A stretch of 64,000 nt of DNA from Terrilactibacillus sp. S3-3. Lineage in GTDB: Bacteria > Bacillota > Bacilli > Bacillales > Sporolactobacillaceae. Position 1 is the first letter of the stretch, and each line of letters begins with the position of its first letter. The stretch is from positions 3,348,001 to 3,412,000 of the forward strand of contig CP129291.1 in NCBI GenBank assembly GCA_030437565.1, written 5' to 3'. Of the stretch, positions 30,911 to 41,247 are shown piece by piece. A program made the position numbers and the translations under genes. Below the pieces are notes generated by a model, which was not told the DNA's origin, searched no databases, and was given only the letters and a program-made list of their open reading frames with translations.

Positions 30911-31190
30911 AAAAGTCTTTCTTTAGTGTTATTTCAGAATGCACAAATATTTATTCACAATTCAGACACAGACACACTTTTGGACCTATCGAATGATCCA
31001 TAACAGATATGTTGCTATTATAATAGGAATAAACTAGGTTTATTGCAGCCAAAAGGACGTAAAAAAGAGCACTATTCAGATAAAGCCATTCTTGTAGAGC
31101 CGACCGATCACAGTATTTATAAGAAAAAATCGAAAAAAAACCACCCCTGTAACTTTAGTTAGACTTTTGGCTTTTGCTATCCACATTTAA
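30911..31190. other. Intergenic stretch, nothing recognised
   Basis: About 280 bp, AT-rich, without a supported frame. Confidence 0.4.
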
Positions 31191-31242
31191 AATAGCTGAA
31201 AGAAAATAGGATTCTTCATTTTCTTTCAGCTGCTGTTTTTAT
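31191..31242. terminator. Hairpin terminator between the convergent oxidoreductase genes
   Basis: AGCTGAAAGAAAA pairs with TTTTCTTTCAGCT and is followed by GCTGTTTTT. Confidence 0.65.
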
Positions 31243-31245
31243 GAC

Positions 31246-32534
31246 TCAGTAATGTGACGGCGGCGCTTTTTCCATTGCTGCTCCGGCTGCCGCCCGCCCG
31301 GCAGCATGGCCGGTCACAAATGCGGCTGTAATATTGTAACCGCCGGTATAGCCATGGATATCCATAATCTCTCCGCAAAAATAGAGACCGGGCATGATTT
31401 TGGACGCCATTGTTTTCGGCTCAATTTCTTTCAGCGATACCCCGCCTCCGGTGATAAACGCCTTCTCAATTGGCAATGTTCCGTTAACTTTAACCGGAAA
31501 CCCTTTAAGCGCCTGTGCCATTCGCCGCGCTCCTTCTTTCGGCAGCTTAAAGCCATTCATCTCTTCAGACAGGCCGGACTTTTCCATTAAAAAGAACAAA
31601 TAGCGTTCCGGAACAATCCCCTTCCATACTTTTTTTTTCAGATTCTTATTCGGCTCCTCTTCCGCCTTTTTCAGCAGGATGTGAAAAAGACTCTCTTCGG
31701 TATCACCCGGCCGGGCATCAATCTTGACTGTTAACTCCGGCACCGAGAATTTTTTCAATGCTTTCACGACAAACTGGCTCAGCCGTAATACAGCCGGACC
31801 CGACAGGCCAAAATGGGTAAACAGCATGTCCCAGCGATGCGTTTGAATCGGCTTGCCTTTTGGGTTTACGAGCGTCACCGCAGCATTGCGTAAGGATAAT
31901 CCTTGAAGGCGCCTGCTACGGATAAAGGGGGCGCTCGATGTCAATGGCACCTCCGTCGGGTAAAGCTCTCGGTAATCGTGTGCCCGGCCGTCTTTGCCCA
32001 GGCGTAGCCGTCCCCTGTAGAACCTGTTTGGGGGACGCTCTTGCCGCCGACCGCGACGATGACCTCTGCTGCCGATAATTTTTCACCGGACTTAAGTTTC
32101 ACACCGCATACCGCTCCATCGCGATAAATGACTGCCGCTACAGGTGCATTCACCTTTATTGTCACCCTCTGCTGCCGCAGTCTCTTGAGCAGGGCCGCAA
32201 CCACTGATTTTGCATCATTGGATACCGGAAACATCCTCCCGTGATCTTCTTCTTTCAGCCGAATGCCGAGCCCTTCAAAAAAATCAATAATGTCGCGATT
32301 ATCAAACTTGGACAAAGCGCTGTATAAAAACTTGCCATTTCCCGGAATATGCTTGATCAGATCATCAATCGGCATGCTGTTCGTCACATTGCAGCGTCCG
32401 CCTCCGGATATCGCCAGTTTTCTTCCAAGTTTCTCCCCTTTGTCAATTAGCATCACAGAAGCCCCTGTCTCCGCCGCGGAAATGGCCGCCATCAAGCCTG
32501 CCGGACCGCCGCCAATTACGATCACATCCGTCAT
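31246..32534 (-). CDS. HI0933-family FAD/NAD(P)-binding flavoprotein (YtfP/YhiN type), one frameshift
   Basis: Flavoprotein oxidoreductase of uncertain substrate; some members are called aminoacetone oxidases. The dinucleotide-binding [19 protein letters not shown] is at the N-terminus, followed by [18 protein letters not shown], which is diagnostic for the family, and [20 protein letters not shown]. The C-terminal piece has [28 protein letters not shown] and [19 protein letters not shown]. The break is near 31945. ATG at 32534 follows AAAGAGGTG. About 430 aa, normal. Confidence 0.9.
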
Positions 32535-32916
32535 ATCGAACACCTCTTTATCATCAACTTAACTTATTTTTTCAATTTCAAAATTAGGCCGCCCTGAGTT
32601 TTAGCTCCTGGCGAGTCCGGATCTTTACTCGCCGGCTCAAAGCAGTTCGGCCGGACCTCCAGGCTCTTTGCAACGTCTCTGCCCCGCCGCCCCTGTTGGC
32701 ATTATAAATTTGAGTATAGACAAAAACGGGTGGCGTTTCAAAACAAACTTCATTGTTTTCGGCAGCGAATCCCATTGATTGAATGTTTTCTCTTTTTACT
32801 CAAACAGGTTTCAGTTAAAATGTAATTATAATGCGTTTAGACCTGGCGAAGCGCCGAATAATGGGCGGTGTCTTCAATCTCTGGTAAAAACGTTCGCAGA
32901 AAGGGATGGAAAGTTG
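32535..32916. other. Intergenic region, no supported gene
   Basis: A 63-codon minus-strand frame (32584-32775) lacks an RBS and has no recognisable features. The 5' part of the plus-strand frame opening at 32779 is probably leader sequence. Confidence 0.4.
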
Positions 32917-33549
32917 ATGGAAAAATTGAAAAACATTTTTTTGTGTCGGAAGAAATTATGCCGCTCATGCAAAGAATTGAACAACGCTGTGCCCAGTGCG
33001 CCGCTTTTTTTCTCAAAACCGACGCATGCCGTTGTCGAAGCAAACGGACAGTCGCTAACCTTGCCTGGTGACGCCGGGGCCGTTCATTATGAAGCCGAAT
33101 GGGTTGTCCACATTGGCAGGCCATATGAAAAAGGCATTAAGGTTGACGATCTCGTTGATCGCATGGCGTTAGGGATTGATCTCACGCTCCGGGATGTGCA
33201 AAGCCGATTGAAAGAGAAGGGTCATCCCTGGCTGCTTGCAAAGGGATTCCGGCAATCGGCCGTTCTGACCCGATTCATTCCTTTGCCGGGTATAGAGGCT
33301 TGCAAACAAATCGATTTCTCTCTGCTAAAAAATGGCGAAAAAGTGCAAAAAGGCAATATTCAGTCCATGCTTTTTGACCCGCAAACGTTAGTTGACTACG
33401 GCGCCGAGCATTTTGGTCTTAGTGAAGGCGACATTCTTTTTACCGGGACGCCGTCAGGGGTCGGCCCCGTTCCCGATGGCGATCGATTCGCTCTCAAATG
33501 GGGAGAAGAAACGCTCGGCACTTTTTCCGTTTCACTAAAAAATACATAA
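32917..33549 (+). CDS. Fumarylacetoacetate hydrolase (FAH) family protein, frameshifted
   Basis: Short FAH-fold hydrolase or decarboxylase acting on acylpyruvate-type or related diketo acids; the true substrate cannot be told. The start ATG at 32917 gives MEKLKNIFCVGRNYAAHAKE when two small breaks (at the T-run near 32940 and at about 32975) are repaired, which is the usual N-terminus of the short form. Metal ligands are visible in VHYEAEWVVHIG (Glu) and ALGIDLTLRDVQ (Asp region); GFRQSAVLTRFIPL, VQKGNIQSMLFD and DILFTGTPSGVGPV are conserved. About 211 aa. A single gene. Confidence 0.85.
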   Translation: MEKLKNIFLCRKKLCRSCKELNNAVPSAPLFFSKPTHAVVEANGQSLTLPGDAGAVHYEAEWVVHIGRPYEKGIKVDDLVDRMALGIDLTLRDVQSRLKEKGHPWLLAKGFRQSAVLTRFIPLPGIEACKQIDFSLLKNGEKVQKGNIQSMLFDPQTLVDYGAEHFGLSEGDILFTGTPSGVGPVPDGDRFALKWGEETLGTFSVSLKNT

Positions 33550-33587
33550 AGACAGGGCCGCCCGCTTCCCGTCGGCCGCATGCCTCA

Positions 33588-34249
33588 TCATTGAGAACGG
33601 AGCCATTCTCCCTTTTCAATTTTTAACCCCAACAATTGAGTGGGACCGCCGGCCAGCAAGCGCACCACTTTGTCGGCCATCTTCTCACTGGAGAGCGGCA
33701 TGCCCTTTTTAAACCACCATTCAATCAAACTGATCATCCCGGAAGAAATGAAGATCGGCACAATTTCAATATCAATCGCGGCATCGAAGTTTTCTGCTCC
33801 TTGTTTTCTTTTTTCCTCTATAACCCTCTCCCTCATCTCCGTTGTGAATTTATGAATGAAGGCTCGCTGCATCCTGCTTCGGAAAAAAGGGAGACCTTCA
33901 TTGAAAAACATCGCGCGGAAAAAATGCTCGTTGTTTTTAAAATGCTCAAAAACCGAGAAAAAAATCGTCTGGCTTTATCGACATCCACCTTGCCGCTCTT
34001 AAAAATATTGGCCGGCTGAAAATGTTTCAATACATCCGCCAACCCTTCATTAATAAGCTGATCCAGCAAATCAAACTTATCTTTGTAGTGCAAGTAAAAA
34101 GTTCCTCGTCCGATTCTTGCCGCATCGGCAATATCTTTGACAGTAATATCAGTAAAGCTCTTATTCAAAAGGAGATCTAAAAAATGACTCTTAATGGCAT
34201 CGCGCGTCTTAAGAACGCGTAAATCGGTTGACGGCAACTTTATCATCAT
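33588..34249 (-). CDS. TetR-family transcriptional regulator, one frameshift
   Basis: N-terminal helix-turn-helix: TRDAIKSHFLDLLLNKSFTD then ITVKDIADAARIGRGTFYLH and YKDKFDLLDQLI. The C-terminal ligand/dimer domain (VPIFISSGMISLIEWWFKKG, LSSEKMADKVVRLL) is in another frame; the break is near 33900 (FF run; MFFNEGLPFF overlap). About 220 aa, normal. Divergent from an ABC exporter operon with a palindromic operator between them, so it most likely represses that operon. Confidence 0.88.
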
Positions 34250-34352
34250 CCTTCAGCCTATTTATTAAACATTCTGCTCTTTACTGTATACTAATGATCA
34301 ATTCGTCTTATATTGCATATTGTGTTCCTCTCTTCTTCATCTTATCATAATC

Positions 34353-34371
34353 AATGAACACAATGTTCATT
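34353..34371 (+). promoter_or_regulatory. Palindromic operator for the TetR regulator
   Basis: Perfect inverted repeat AATGAACA-CAA-TGTTCATT, 33 bp before the ABC ATPase start and about 105 bp from the tetR start. Typical size and shape for a TetR-family operator. Confidence 0.7.
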
Positions 34372-34403
34372 ATCTTGACTACTCTCCTAAGGATGTGAGA
34401 ACA

Positions 34404-35120
34404 ATGTTTGCGCCAATTAAGGGAAACCATTTAAAAAAACGGTTTAAAAAACAGGTCGTCCTGGACGATGTTTCCATCACCTTGCATGAAGGGGAAATTT
34501 ACGGATTGATCGGGCCGTCAGGATCGGGAAAAACGACATTGGTGAAAATCCTGCTCGGTTTAGAGAAACCGGACAGCGGCTCCGTTGAACTGCTGGGAAA
34601 AAAGCCCTCGCTTTCAGCCTTCTTCTCACTCGGTTATATGGCCCAATCCGATGCCTTGTATAATGAACTGAGCGCCTATCAGAATCTGGACTTTTTTGCC
34701 TCTATTCAAGGACTCAATCGTAAGAAGCGGAAGCAGCGGATCATGGAAGTGGCCAAACTCGTCGATCTGCAAAACGACTTGAGGAAAAACGTCTCGCAAT
34801 TTTCAGGGGGCATGCGCCGGCGCCTATCGCTGGCCTCCGCACTTGTCCATGAACCGAAACTTTACTTGCTCGATGAACCGACGGTCGGGCTCGATCCTTT
34901 GATTAGAAAAGAAATATGGGCGCTGTTTCAAAAACTGAAAAAAGAGGGGGCGACGATCATTGTGACAACACATGTGATGATGGATGAGGTCGTCCACTGC
35001 GATCGGATTGGGCTTTTGAATCATGGAAAAATTTTGGCCAGCGGCGCCCCGGACGAACTGATGGAAAAATATCATGTATCAGCCCTCGAAGATATTTTTC
35101 TGATTAAGGAGGAGGCTTGA
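34404..35120 (+). CDS. ABC transporter ATP-binding protein
   Basis: Intact 238-aa ATPase of an ABC-2 exporter. Walker A GPSGSGKTT, Q-loop YMAQSDALYNELSAY, signature FSGGMRRRLSLA, Walker B LYLLDEPTVGLDP, H-loop VTTHVMMDE. Start at 34404 (MFAPIKGNHLKKRF) behind GGATGTGAGAACA; the longer in-frame 34320 lacks an RBS and would cover the operator. It ends 2 bp before the permease start. Confidence 0.93.
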   Translation: MFAPIKGNHLKKRFKKQVVLDDVSITLHEGEIYGLIGPSGSGKTTLVKILLGLEKPDSGSVELLGKKPSLSAFFSLGYMAQSDALYNELSAYQNLDFFASIQGLNRKKRKQRIMEVAKLVDLQNDLRKNVSQFSGGMRRRLSLASALVHEPKLYLLDEPTVGLDPLIRKEIWALFQKLKKEGATIIVTTHVMMDEVVHCDRIGLLNHGKILASGAPDELMEKYHVSALEDIFLIKEEA

Positions 35121-35122
35121 CG

Positions 35123-36319
35123 ATGGGGAATATTTTTGCCATGACCAAAAGAATCTGCCTGCAGATTATTCGCGATAAGCGAACGCTCGCATTGCTAATC
35201 ATTGCGCCGCTCCTGGTCCTGACGCTGGTGTGGTACATCTTCGGCGCCAAATCCTACGAGCCAAAAATGGCGGCGATTCATGCCGCCGGATCGGCGTTCG
35301 CTTCCACATTTAAAAAAAGCGATTATCCCCGGCTGACGCCGGCCGAAGCACGCGATAAATTAAAGAATGAAAAAATCGATGCTTATGTGGATTTAAAAGG
35401 GCCGATCGAAGTTCATGTTGAGGGCAGCAACCCGTCCAAAACCGGCGCTGCGTTGAAAAAAGTTCAAACCATGCAGACGGCACAAGTAAAAGCCGCAAAA
35501 AACATGCAGAAAGCCATTTCGACTCAGCAAGAAGCGTTGAAAAAAAAAAAACAAACGCAAGTCATCCAGCAACAGCAAGAAGCCTTGCAAAAAATATCCG
35601 GCCGGGCGCCGTCGCCGGCGAAGCCACCGGCAACTTTGACCACACCGACACCGGATAAAAACAGTGCCTCGACCGATCAGCATCTGAAAATAACCTATTT
35701 GCACGGCAATAAAGATCTGAACACCTTTGATTCGTTCGGACCGGCCATGCTCGGCATCTTTGTTTTCCTGTTCATTTTCATGATCGGCGGCGTCTCTTTC
35801 TTAAGAGAACGGACAACCGGCACACTGGACCGGCTCATGGCTTCGCCGATTAAGAATTACCAAATCATTACCGGTTACATGGCCGGCTTCGGCCTCTTCG
35901 TCATCGTTCAGTCTTTTATTTTGACGTGCTATATCGTCTACGTGCTGAATATCTATAATGTTGGCTCGATATGGTATGTGCTGATCATCGTCTTTATTTT
36001 ATCATTCAGCGCCTTGTCGCTCAGTATTCTGCTGTCGACATTCGCTAAGAATGAATTGCAAATGTTTCAGTTCATCCCGCTCGTCATTGTACCGCAAATT
36101 TTTCTTTCAGGGCTTTTCCCGATCGACACCCTGCCGAACTGGGTGCAAGCCATCGGTAAACTCATGCCGATTCATTATTCCACCGATGCCCTGCGAAACA
36201 TCATGATCAGGGGTGCAGGCTTTAACGAGTGGTGGTTTGACGGCTTGATCCTTGCCCTTTTTTCACTGGTCTTCATCACCATCAACATTCTGTTTCTGAG
36301 AAAATCACGTGCCATGTAG
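35123..36319 (+). CDS. ABC-2 type transporter permease with cytoplasmic/extracytoplasmic coiled-coil loop
   Basis: Intact protein of 398 aa, one of the few long unbroken frames in the window. One N-terminal membrane segment (LALLIIAPLLVLTLVWYIFG), a large hydrophilic loop (residues about 45-195) with a Gln/Lys-rich coiled coil (KKKKQTQVIQQQQEALQKI) and a Pro/Thr-rich part, then five more hydrophobic segments including GIFVFLFIFMIGGVSFLRER and FLSGLFPIDTLPNWV. RBS AAGGAGGAGG. With the ATPase it forms an exporter, possibly for drugs, given its TetR control; the substrate is unknown. Confidence 0.92.
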   Translation: MGNIFAMTKRICLQIIRDKRTLALLIIAPLLVLTLVWYIFGAKSYEPKMAAIHAAGSAFASTFKKSDYPRLTPAEARDKLKNEKIDAYVDLKGPIEVHVEGSNPSKTGAALKKVQTMQTAQVKAAKNMQKAISTQQEALKKKKQTQVIQQQQEALQKISGRAPSPAKPPATLTTPTPDKNSASTDQHLKITYLHGNKDLNTFDSFGPAMLGIFVFLFIFMIGGVSFLRERTTGTLDRLMASPIKNYQIITGYMAGFGLFVIVQSFILTCYIVYVLNIYNVGSIWYVLIIVFILSFSALSLSILLSTFAKNELQMFQFIPLVIVPQIFLSGLFPIDTLPNWVQAIGKLMPIHYSTDALRNIMIRGAGFNEWWFDGLILALFSLVFITINILFLRKSRAM

Positions 36320-36389
36320 TGATTTTTAAGCCGGCGTGCTGCCCAAATGTGCCGCCGGTCCTTTTTTATAGAAAAGGAGGATGGGGCAA

Positions 36390-38593
36390 TGATCACTTAT
36401 GACTCCGGCAACCGGCGCTTTCACTTGCAAGCCCAAAACATGAGCTATGTCATGGAGGTGTTGAACGGTTACCTCCTCCATATGTACTGGGGGAAAAAAA
36501 AAAATAAAAATTTATCGGAACGCAAGCCCGCTATTATTTGTAAAAAGGGGGTTCATGCCGCAATCGAGCCGCAAATATCCGAATTTTTCGCTCAGCACAG
36601 CGCCGCTGGAATATCCGGCTTACGGCAACGGCGATTTCCGCCATCCGGCTTACCAGGTACAGCTGGTAAACGGTACAACCGTGACGGATCTGCGTTATAC
36701 GGGGCATCGTATCTCTAAAGGAAAACCCGGCCTTCCAGGACTGCCTTCGACCTATGCGGAAGCGGATGATGAAGCCGATACCGTCGATATTGTGCTCAAA
36801 GACGAGTTGACAGGACTCGTCGTCACGTTGAAATATACCGTTTTTCGGCATTTCAATGCAATGACCCGCTCGGTGCTGTTTCATAATGAAGGGAAAGAGC
36901 CGCTCAAGCTCCTGCGCGCCTTAAGCGCCAGTGTCGATTTTCCGGACGATCGCTTCGATTCTTTGTCTTTTACGGATCGCATACAAATGAACGGAATATC
37001 TCAAGGCACCCGCTCGCAATGGAAAGCCTGACGATTGAAAGCAGCCGTGGCGCGAGCAGCCCTCAGCATGACCCCTTTTTTGCTTTGCTCAGGAAAGGGA
37101 CGGACGAAGATCACGGAGAAGCGTTCGGGTTCAGTTTTGTTTACAGTGGCAACTTCTCGGCGCAAATCGAAGTCGATCAGTTTCGAACGACGCGGGCGTC
37201 TATCGGGATCAATCCGTTTGATTTTTCCTGGATGCTTGCGCCCGGTGAATCGTTCCAAACACCCGAGGTTGTCATGGTGTATGCCGATCAGGGACTAGGA
37301 GGGATGTCTCGCACCTATCATCGCCTGTATCGGACGCGTCTATGCCGCGGGCCATTTCGAGATCGCGAGCGGCCGATTTTTTAATTAACAATTGGGAAGC
37401 AACCTACTTTCGATTGAATGAGAAAAAAATAGAAGACCTTGCCAGAGAAGGGAAAAAACTTGGTATCGAACTTTTTTGTTGTTCTCGACGACGGCTGGTT
37501 CGGCCATCGCAACAATGCCAAAAGTTCACTTGGCGACTGGGTCGTTGACAAGCGGAAACTGCCGCATGGCCTGCAGGCGCTGAGCCGCCGTATTCATAAC
37601 ATGGGGATGAACTTCGGTTTATGGTTTGAGCCGGAAATGGTTTCTCCGGACAGCGATTTATACCGCAGCCATCCCGACTGGTGTCTTCACGTCCCCAATC
37701 GGCCGCGGACGCTGAGCCGCAGCCAGCTGGTACTCGACCTTTCGCGGCAGGACGTTCGTGATTACGTGATCCGGTCGGTAGCAAATGTGCTGTCAAGCGT
37801 TCAAATCGATTATGTTAAATGGGACATGAACCGCCATATGACCGAAATCGGATCGGCCGTTTTGCCGCCGGAAAGGCAGCGGGAAACAGCTCACCGCTAC
37901 ATGCTCGGCCTCTACGCCATTCTCGAAAAATTGACATCCGCGTTTCCCGATATATTGTTTGAAGGCTGCTCGAGCGGCGGCGGCCGATTCGACCCCGGCA
38001 TGCTTTATTACATGCCGCAAACCTGGGCCAGCGATAATACCGATAGTGTCAGCCGGCTTAAGATCCAATACGGCACCAGCATTGTCTACCCGCCGATTAC
38101 AATCGGTGCCCATGTGTCGGCCGTCCCCAACCACCAGATCGGCCGGGTGACATCGCTCGATATGCGAGGCCACGTCGCTATGTCGGGAAATTTCGGTTAT
38201 GAACTCGACCTCACAAAGTTAAGCAGCAAAGAAAAACGGATCATCCAAAAACAGGTTCTCTTTTACAAACAGATCCGGCGGCTCATTCAATTCGGCGACT
38301 TTTACCGGATCGACAGCCCCTTTGCCGGCAATGAAACCGCCTGGGCATTCGTGTCGCCGGACAAAACGGAAACAGTCGTGTTTTACTTCCGTGTCCTTGC
38401 CGAACCCGCAGAGCCAATTCGGATTTTGACATTCAAAGGACTCGATCCCGACTTTATTTATCAAAATGTCGCCACCGGTGAAGTTTTCGGCGGGGATGAA
38501 TTGATGAATGCCGGCGTGACCGTTCCGCTTACAAAAGGCGATTTTATCAGCCATGTCTGGCGATTCAAGAGAAAGACATATGAAGAGAAATAG
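36390..38593 (+). CDS. Alpha-galactosidase, GH36, frameshifted
   Basis: Hydrolyses terminal alpha-1,6-galactosides such as raffinose and melibiose; no signal peptide, so cytoplasmic. Start MITYDSGNRRFHLQAQNMSY at 36390 behind AAAGGAGG. N-terminal beta-sandwich (residues 1-330), then the TIM barrel: NNWEATYF, VLDDGWFGHR, GLWFEPEMVSPDSDLYR, nucleophile Asp in YVKWDMNRHMTE (about residue 475), ILFEGCSSGGGRFD and acid/base Asp in ASDNTDSVSRLKIQYG (about 547). Breaks near 36495 (A-run after MYWG), 37025, 37350 and 37470. About 734 aa, normal for GH36. No transport or regulatory gene for galactosides lies beside it. Confidence 0.92.
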
Positions 38594-38759
38594 TTTGTAA
38601 GAGGGAACCTGCATCGATTGCAGCGTCTCCTATTAAAGCTTTTAAAAAGTTTTTACTTCAAGTCCATATTGTGCATAAAAAGTTTTGTTGCAATGATTTT
38701 CATTTTTTATAGGATGAAGCCGGGAGAATGTCGGCCTCCAGATTTCGACAGGTGGGTCG

Positions 38760-39140
38760 TTCGATCCTACAGTTTAGCGCTTCGATCCTACAGTTTAGCG
38801 CTTCGATCCTACAGTTTAGCGCTTCGATCCTACAGTTTAGCGCTTCGATCCTACAGTTTAGCGCTTCGATCCTACAGTTTAGCGCTTCGATCCTACAGTT
38901 TAGCGCTTCGATCCTACAGTTTAGCGCTTCGATCCTACAGTTTAGCGCTTCGATCCTACAGTTTAGCGCTTCGATCCTACAGTTTTAGCGCTTCGATCCT
39001 ACAGTTTTTAGCGCTTCGATCCTACAGTTTAGCGCTTCGATCCTACAGTTTAGCGCTTCGATCCTACAGTTTAGCGCTTCGATCCTACAGTTTAGCGCTT
39101 CGATCCTACAGTTTAGCGCTTCGATCCTACAGTTTAGCGC
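38760..39140 (+). repeat. Tandem array of eighteen 21-bp units
   Basis: The unit starts TTCGATCC, continues TACAG and ends TTTAGCGC; 18 copies run head to tail without other changes except units with one and two extra T in TTT (about 38983 and 39007). The array measures exactly 18 x 21 + 3 bases. AGCGCT across each unit junction is palindromic. The 7-residue periodic frame through it has no RBS, so the array is probably not coding. It is not a CRISPR array, as there are no spacers. Confidence 0.95.
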
Positions 39141-39143
39141 TGT

Positions 39144-39178
39144 GTGAAAAAAGCCGGCAGATTGCCGGCTTTTTTCAC
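39144..39178. terminator. Bidirectional terminator at the end of the tandem array
   Basis: Perfect 16-bp inverted repeat GTGAAAAAAGCCGGCA / TGCCGGCTTTTTTCAC with a 3-base loop, serving alpha-galactosidase (plus) and ABC-F (minus). Confidence 0.85.
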
Positions 39179-39195
39179 CCCCGTGTTCGGCGGCG

Positions 39196-41112
39196 TCATC
39201 CTTGTTCTGATGCTTCGATTATCAGCGACAACTCGGTCCAGCGTTCCATAGCCTGATCCAGTGCCTGTTCCGCCTCCTGTTGTTCAAGGAACAGATCCTG
39301 AACCTTTTCAGCATCGCTGCCTGCCTGAACAATCGCCTGTTTCAATTCATCAACCCGTTCTTCCAGCTCAGCAATCCGATCCTCAAGGCCGTTCCATTCC
39401 ATTTGTTCTTTATAAGTCAGCTTTTTCCGTTGTTTTTTCTCGGGTTCAGGTTCGGCTGTCTGCCGGACCTGTTCGGCCGCCGGCTCAGATTTAGCCTCGC
39501 GGTTTTTCACCTTTTGGGCCAAATACTCGCTGTAATTGCCCTCGAACTTGCGGATCACGCCGCCGCCTTCGAGCGCAATCAGACGACGGGTCACGCGATC
39601 AAGGAAATACCGATCATGGGAAACCGTGATCACAACGCCCGGAAATTGATCCAAATAATCTTCCAGGATGGCAAGCGTTTCTATATCTAAATCATTGGTC
39701 GGTTCGTCAAGGAAAAGCACATTCGGTTCCGACATCAAAATCCGCAGCAAGTACAGCCGTTTCCGCTCGCCGCCCGACAGCCGGCGAATATAAGTATACT
39801 GAGTCGAACGCGGGAACAGAAAACGTTCCAGCATCTGCTCCGCTGTGATCGTTCTGCCGTCCGGTGCGGTGATCACCTGAGCCTGCTCCTTAATGTAATC
39901 GATCATTCGCAAATTTTCATCCATATCAATATGTTCCTGAGTATAATAACCAATTTTCACCGTTTCGCCAATCTCGACGGAACCGAACCGCCGTCCGGTT
40001 CAAGGCGATGCGCCATTAAATTCAACAGTGTCGTCTTGCCGCTTCCATTGGCACCGATGATCCCCAGGCGCTCTTGAGGCGTCACAAGATAGTCAAATTG
40101 ATCAATCAGCTTCCGTCCGGCGAACGCCTTCGTCAATTGCCGGACCTCCAGCACTTTTTTCCCAAGTCTGGCTGAGCCGACCTCGATCGCAACCTCTTTT
40201 TTTGCCTCAGGGGCCTTCTGTTCCTGCATTTTGAGAACACGCTCAATCCTCGCTTTTTGTTTTGTCGATCGCGCTTTGGCTCCCCTGCGCATCCATGCCA
40301 GTTCTCTTCTCAGCTGATTTTGCCGCTTGTCCTCATCGGCCCTCTCCTTCTCTTCCCGCTCGACCTTTTTCTCCAAAAAAAAAAAACCTCAAAATTGCCG
40401 TCATAAGTATAAAGCCGGCCGCGCTCCAGTTCAAAAATACGAGTGGTGACGCGATTGAGGAAATAACGATCATGGGTGACGATGAGCAGGGCACCGGGAT
40501 ACTGGGCAAGATGCCCCTCCAGCCACTCGATCGTCTCATTGTCCAGATGGTTTGTCGGCTCATCAAGAATCAGCAGATCAGCCGGCTGAATAAGTGCCCG
40601 CGCCAGCGCAATCCGCTTTCTCTGTCCGCCTGAAAGTATGCCGGCCGCAGCGCGAAAATCCTGGATACCGAGCTGGGGAAAAAATATTTTTTGCAGCCGC
40701 TTCAGCCTCCCATGCGCCGGCTCTATCCATGGTCTGCTGTTTATCGAGCAGCCTCGACTGTTTGTCCTGGTTCGCCGGATCAGTCTCCAGATCAGCCAGG
40801 GCCCGTTCATAGTCGCGGAGCGCCGCCATAATCGGCGACGTTCCTTCGTAAATATAATCAACAGCTGTGACATCAAGTTCAAAGACCGGTGTCTGCGGTA
40901 AATATTCGGTGTGAAACGCTTTGGCGTGGCGAATTGTTCCGCCTTCACTGCCTTCCTGTCCGGCCAGGACATTGAGCCAATGTCGACTTGCCCGTCCCGT
41001 TAACACCGATTAAACCGATTCTTTCTTTTTCCGAAATCGCAAACGAAATATGATCAAACAGCACTTTATCGCCATATGTTTTATACAGATTTTCAACATC
41101 GAGAATGCTCAC
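39196..41112 (-). CDS. yfmR: ABC-F family ATPase (YfmR/Uup type), frameshifted
   Basis: Soluble duplicated-ATPase protein that acts on ribosomes; the YfmR/Uup branch resolves stalled translation. First domain: VSILDVENLYKTYGDKVLFD, Walker A GVNGTGKST, LSGGQRKRIALARAL, LLILDEPTNHLDNETIEWLE. Linker ELAWMRRGAKARSTKQKARI. Second domain: GANGSGKTTLLN, RLSGGERKRLYLLRIL, VLFLDEPTNDLDIETL. A C-terminal coiled coil (YKEQMEWNGLEDRIAELEER) matches the Uup-type tail. GTG start at 41112 behind GGATGATGAAAC. Breaks near 40985, 40690, 40378 (A/T-run) and 39995. About 638 aa, normal. Confidence 0.9.
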
Positions 41113-41145
41113 GTTTCATCATCCTTAATCGTTCTTCTCGAAATG

Positions 41146-41172
41146 GGGCCGAGGTCTTCAATACCTCGGCCG
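41146..41172 (-). promoter_or_regulatory. Leader hairpin upstream of the ABC-F gene
   Basis: GGCCGAGGT / ACCTCGGCC with a 7-9 base loop, about 35 bp before the GTG start, no U-tract. It may be a leader structure or only a fortuitous stem. Confidence 0.3.
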
Positions 41173-41247
41173 GATCGGGGCTTAACGCGCGCCCCTCTTT
41201 CACTGTTCATTTTACACGGATAGATCCGCCGCAAATGTGATTAAACG

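Noticed and set aside
32584-32775. 63-codon minus-strand frame upstream of the flavoprotein gene
   Set aside because: No ribosome binding site and no recognisable protein features.
38760-39140. CRISPR array
   Set aside because: Units follow each other directly with no spacers and no cas genes are nearby.
38618-39256. 212-codon open frame with a 7-residue periodic protein (RSYSLAL repeats) across the tandem array
   Set aside because: No RBS, two frame-changing T insertions inside the array, and the frame only exists because a 21-bp unit without stops is repeated. It runs into the convergent ABC-F gene.
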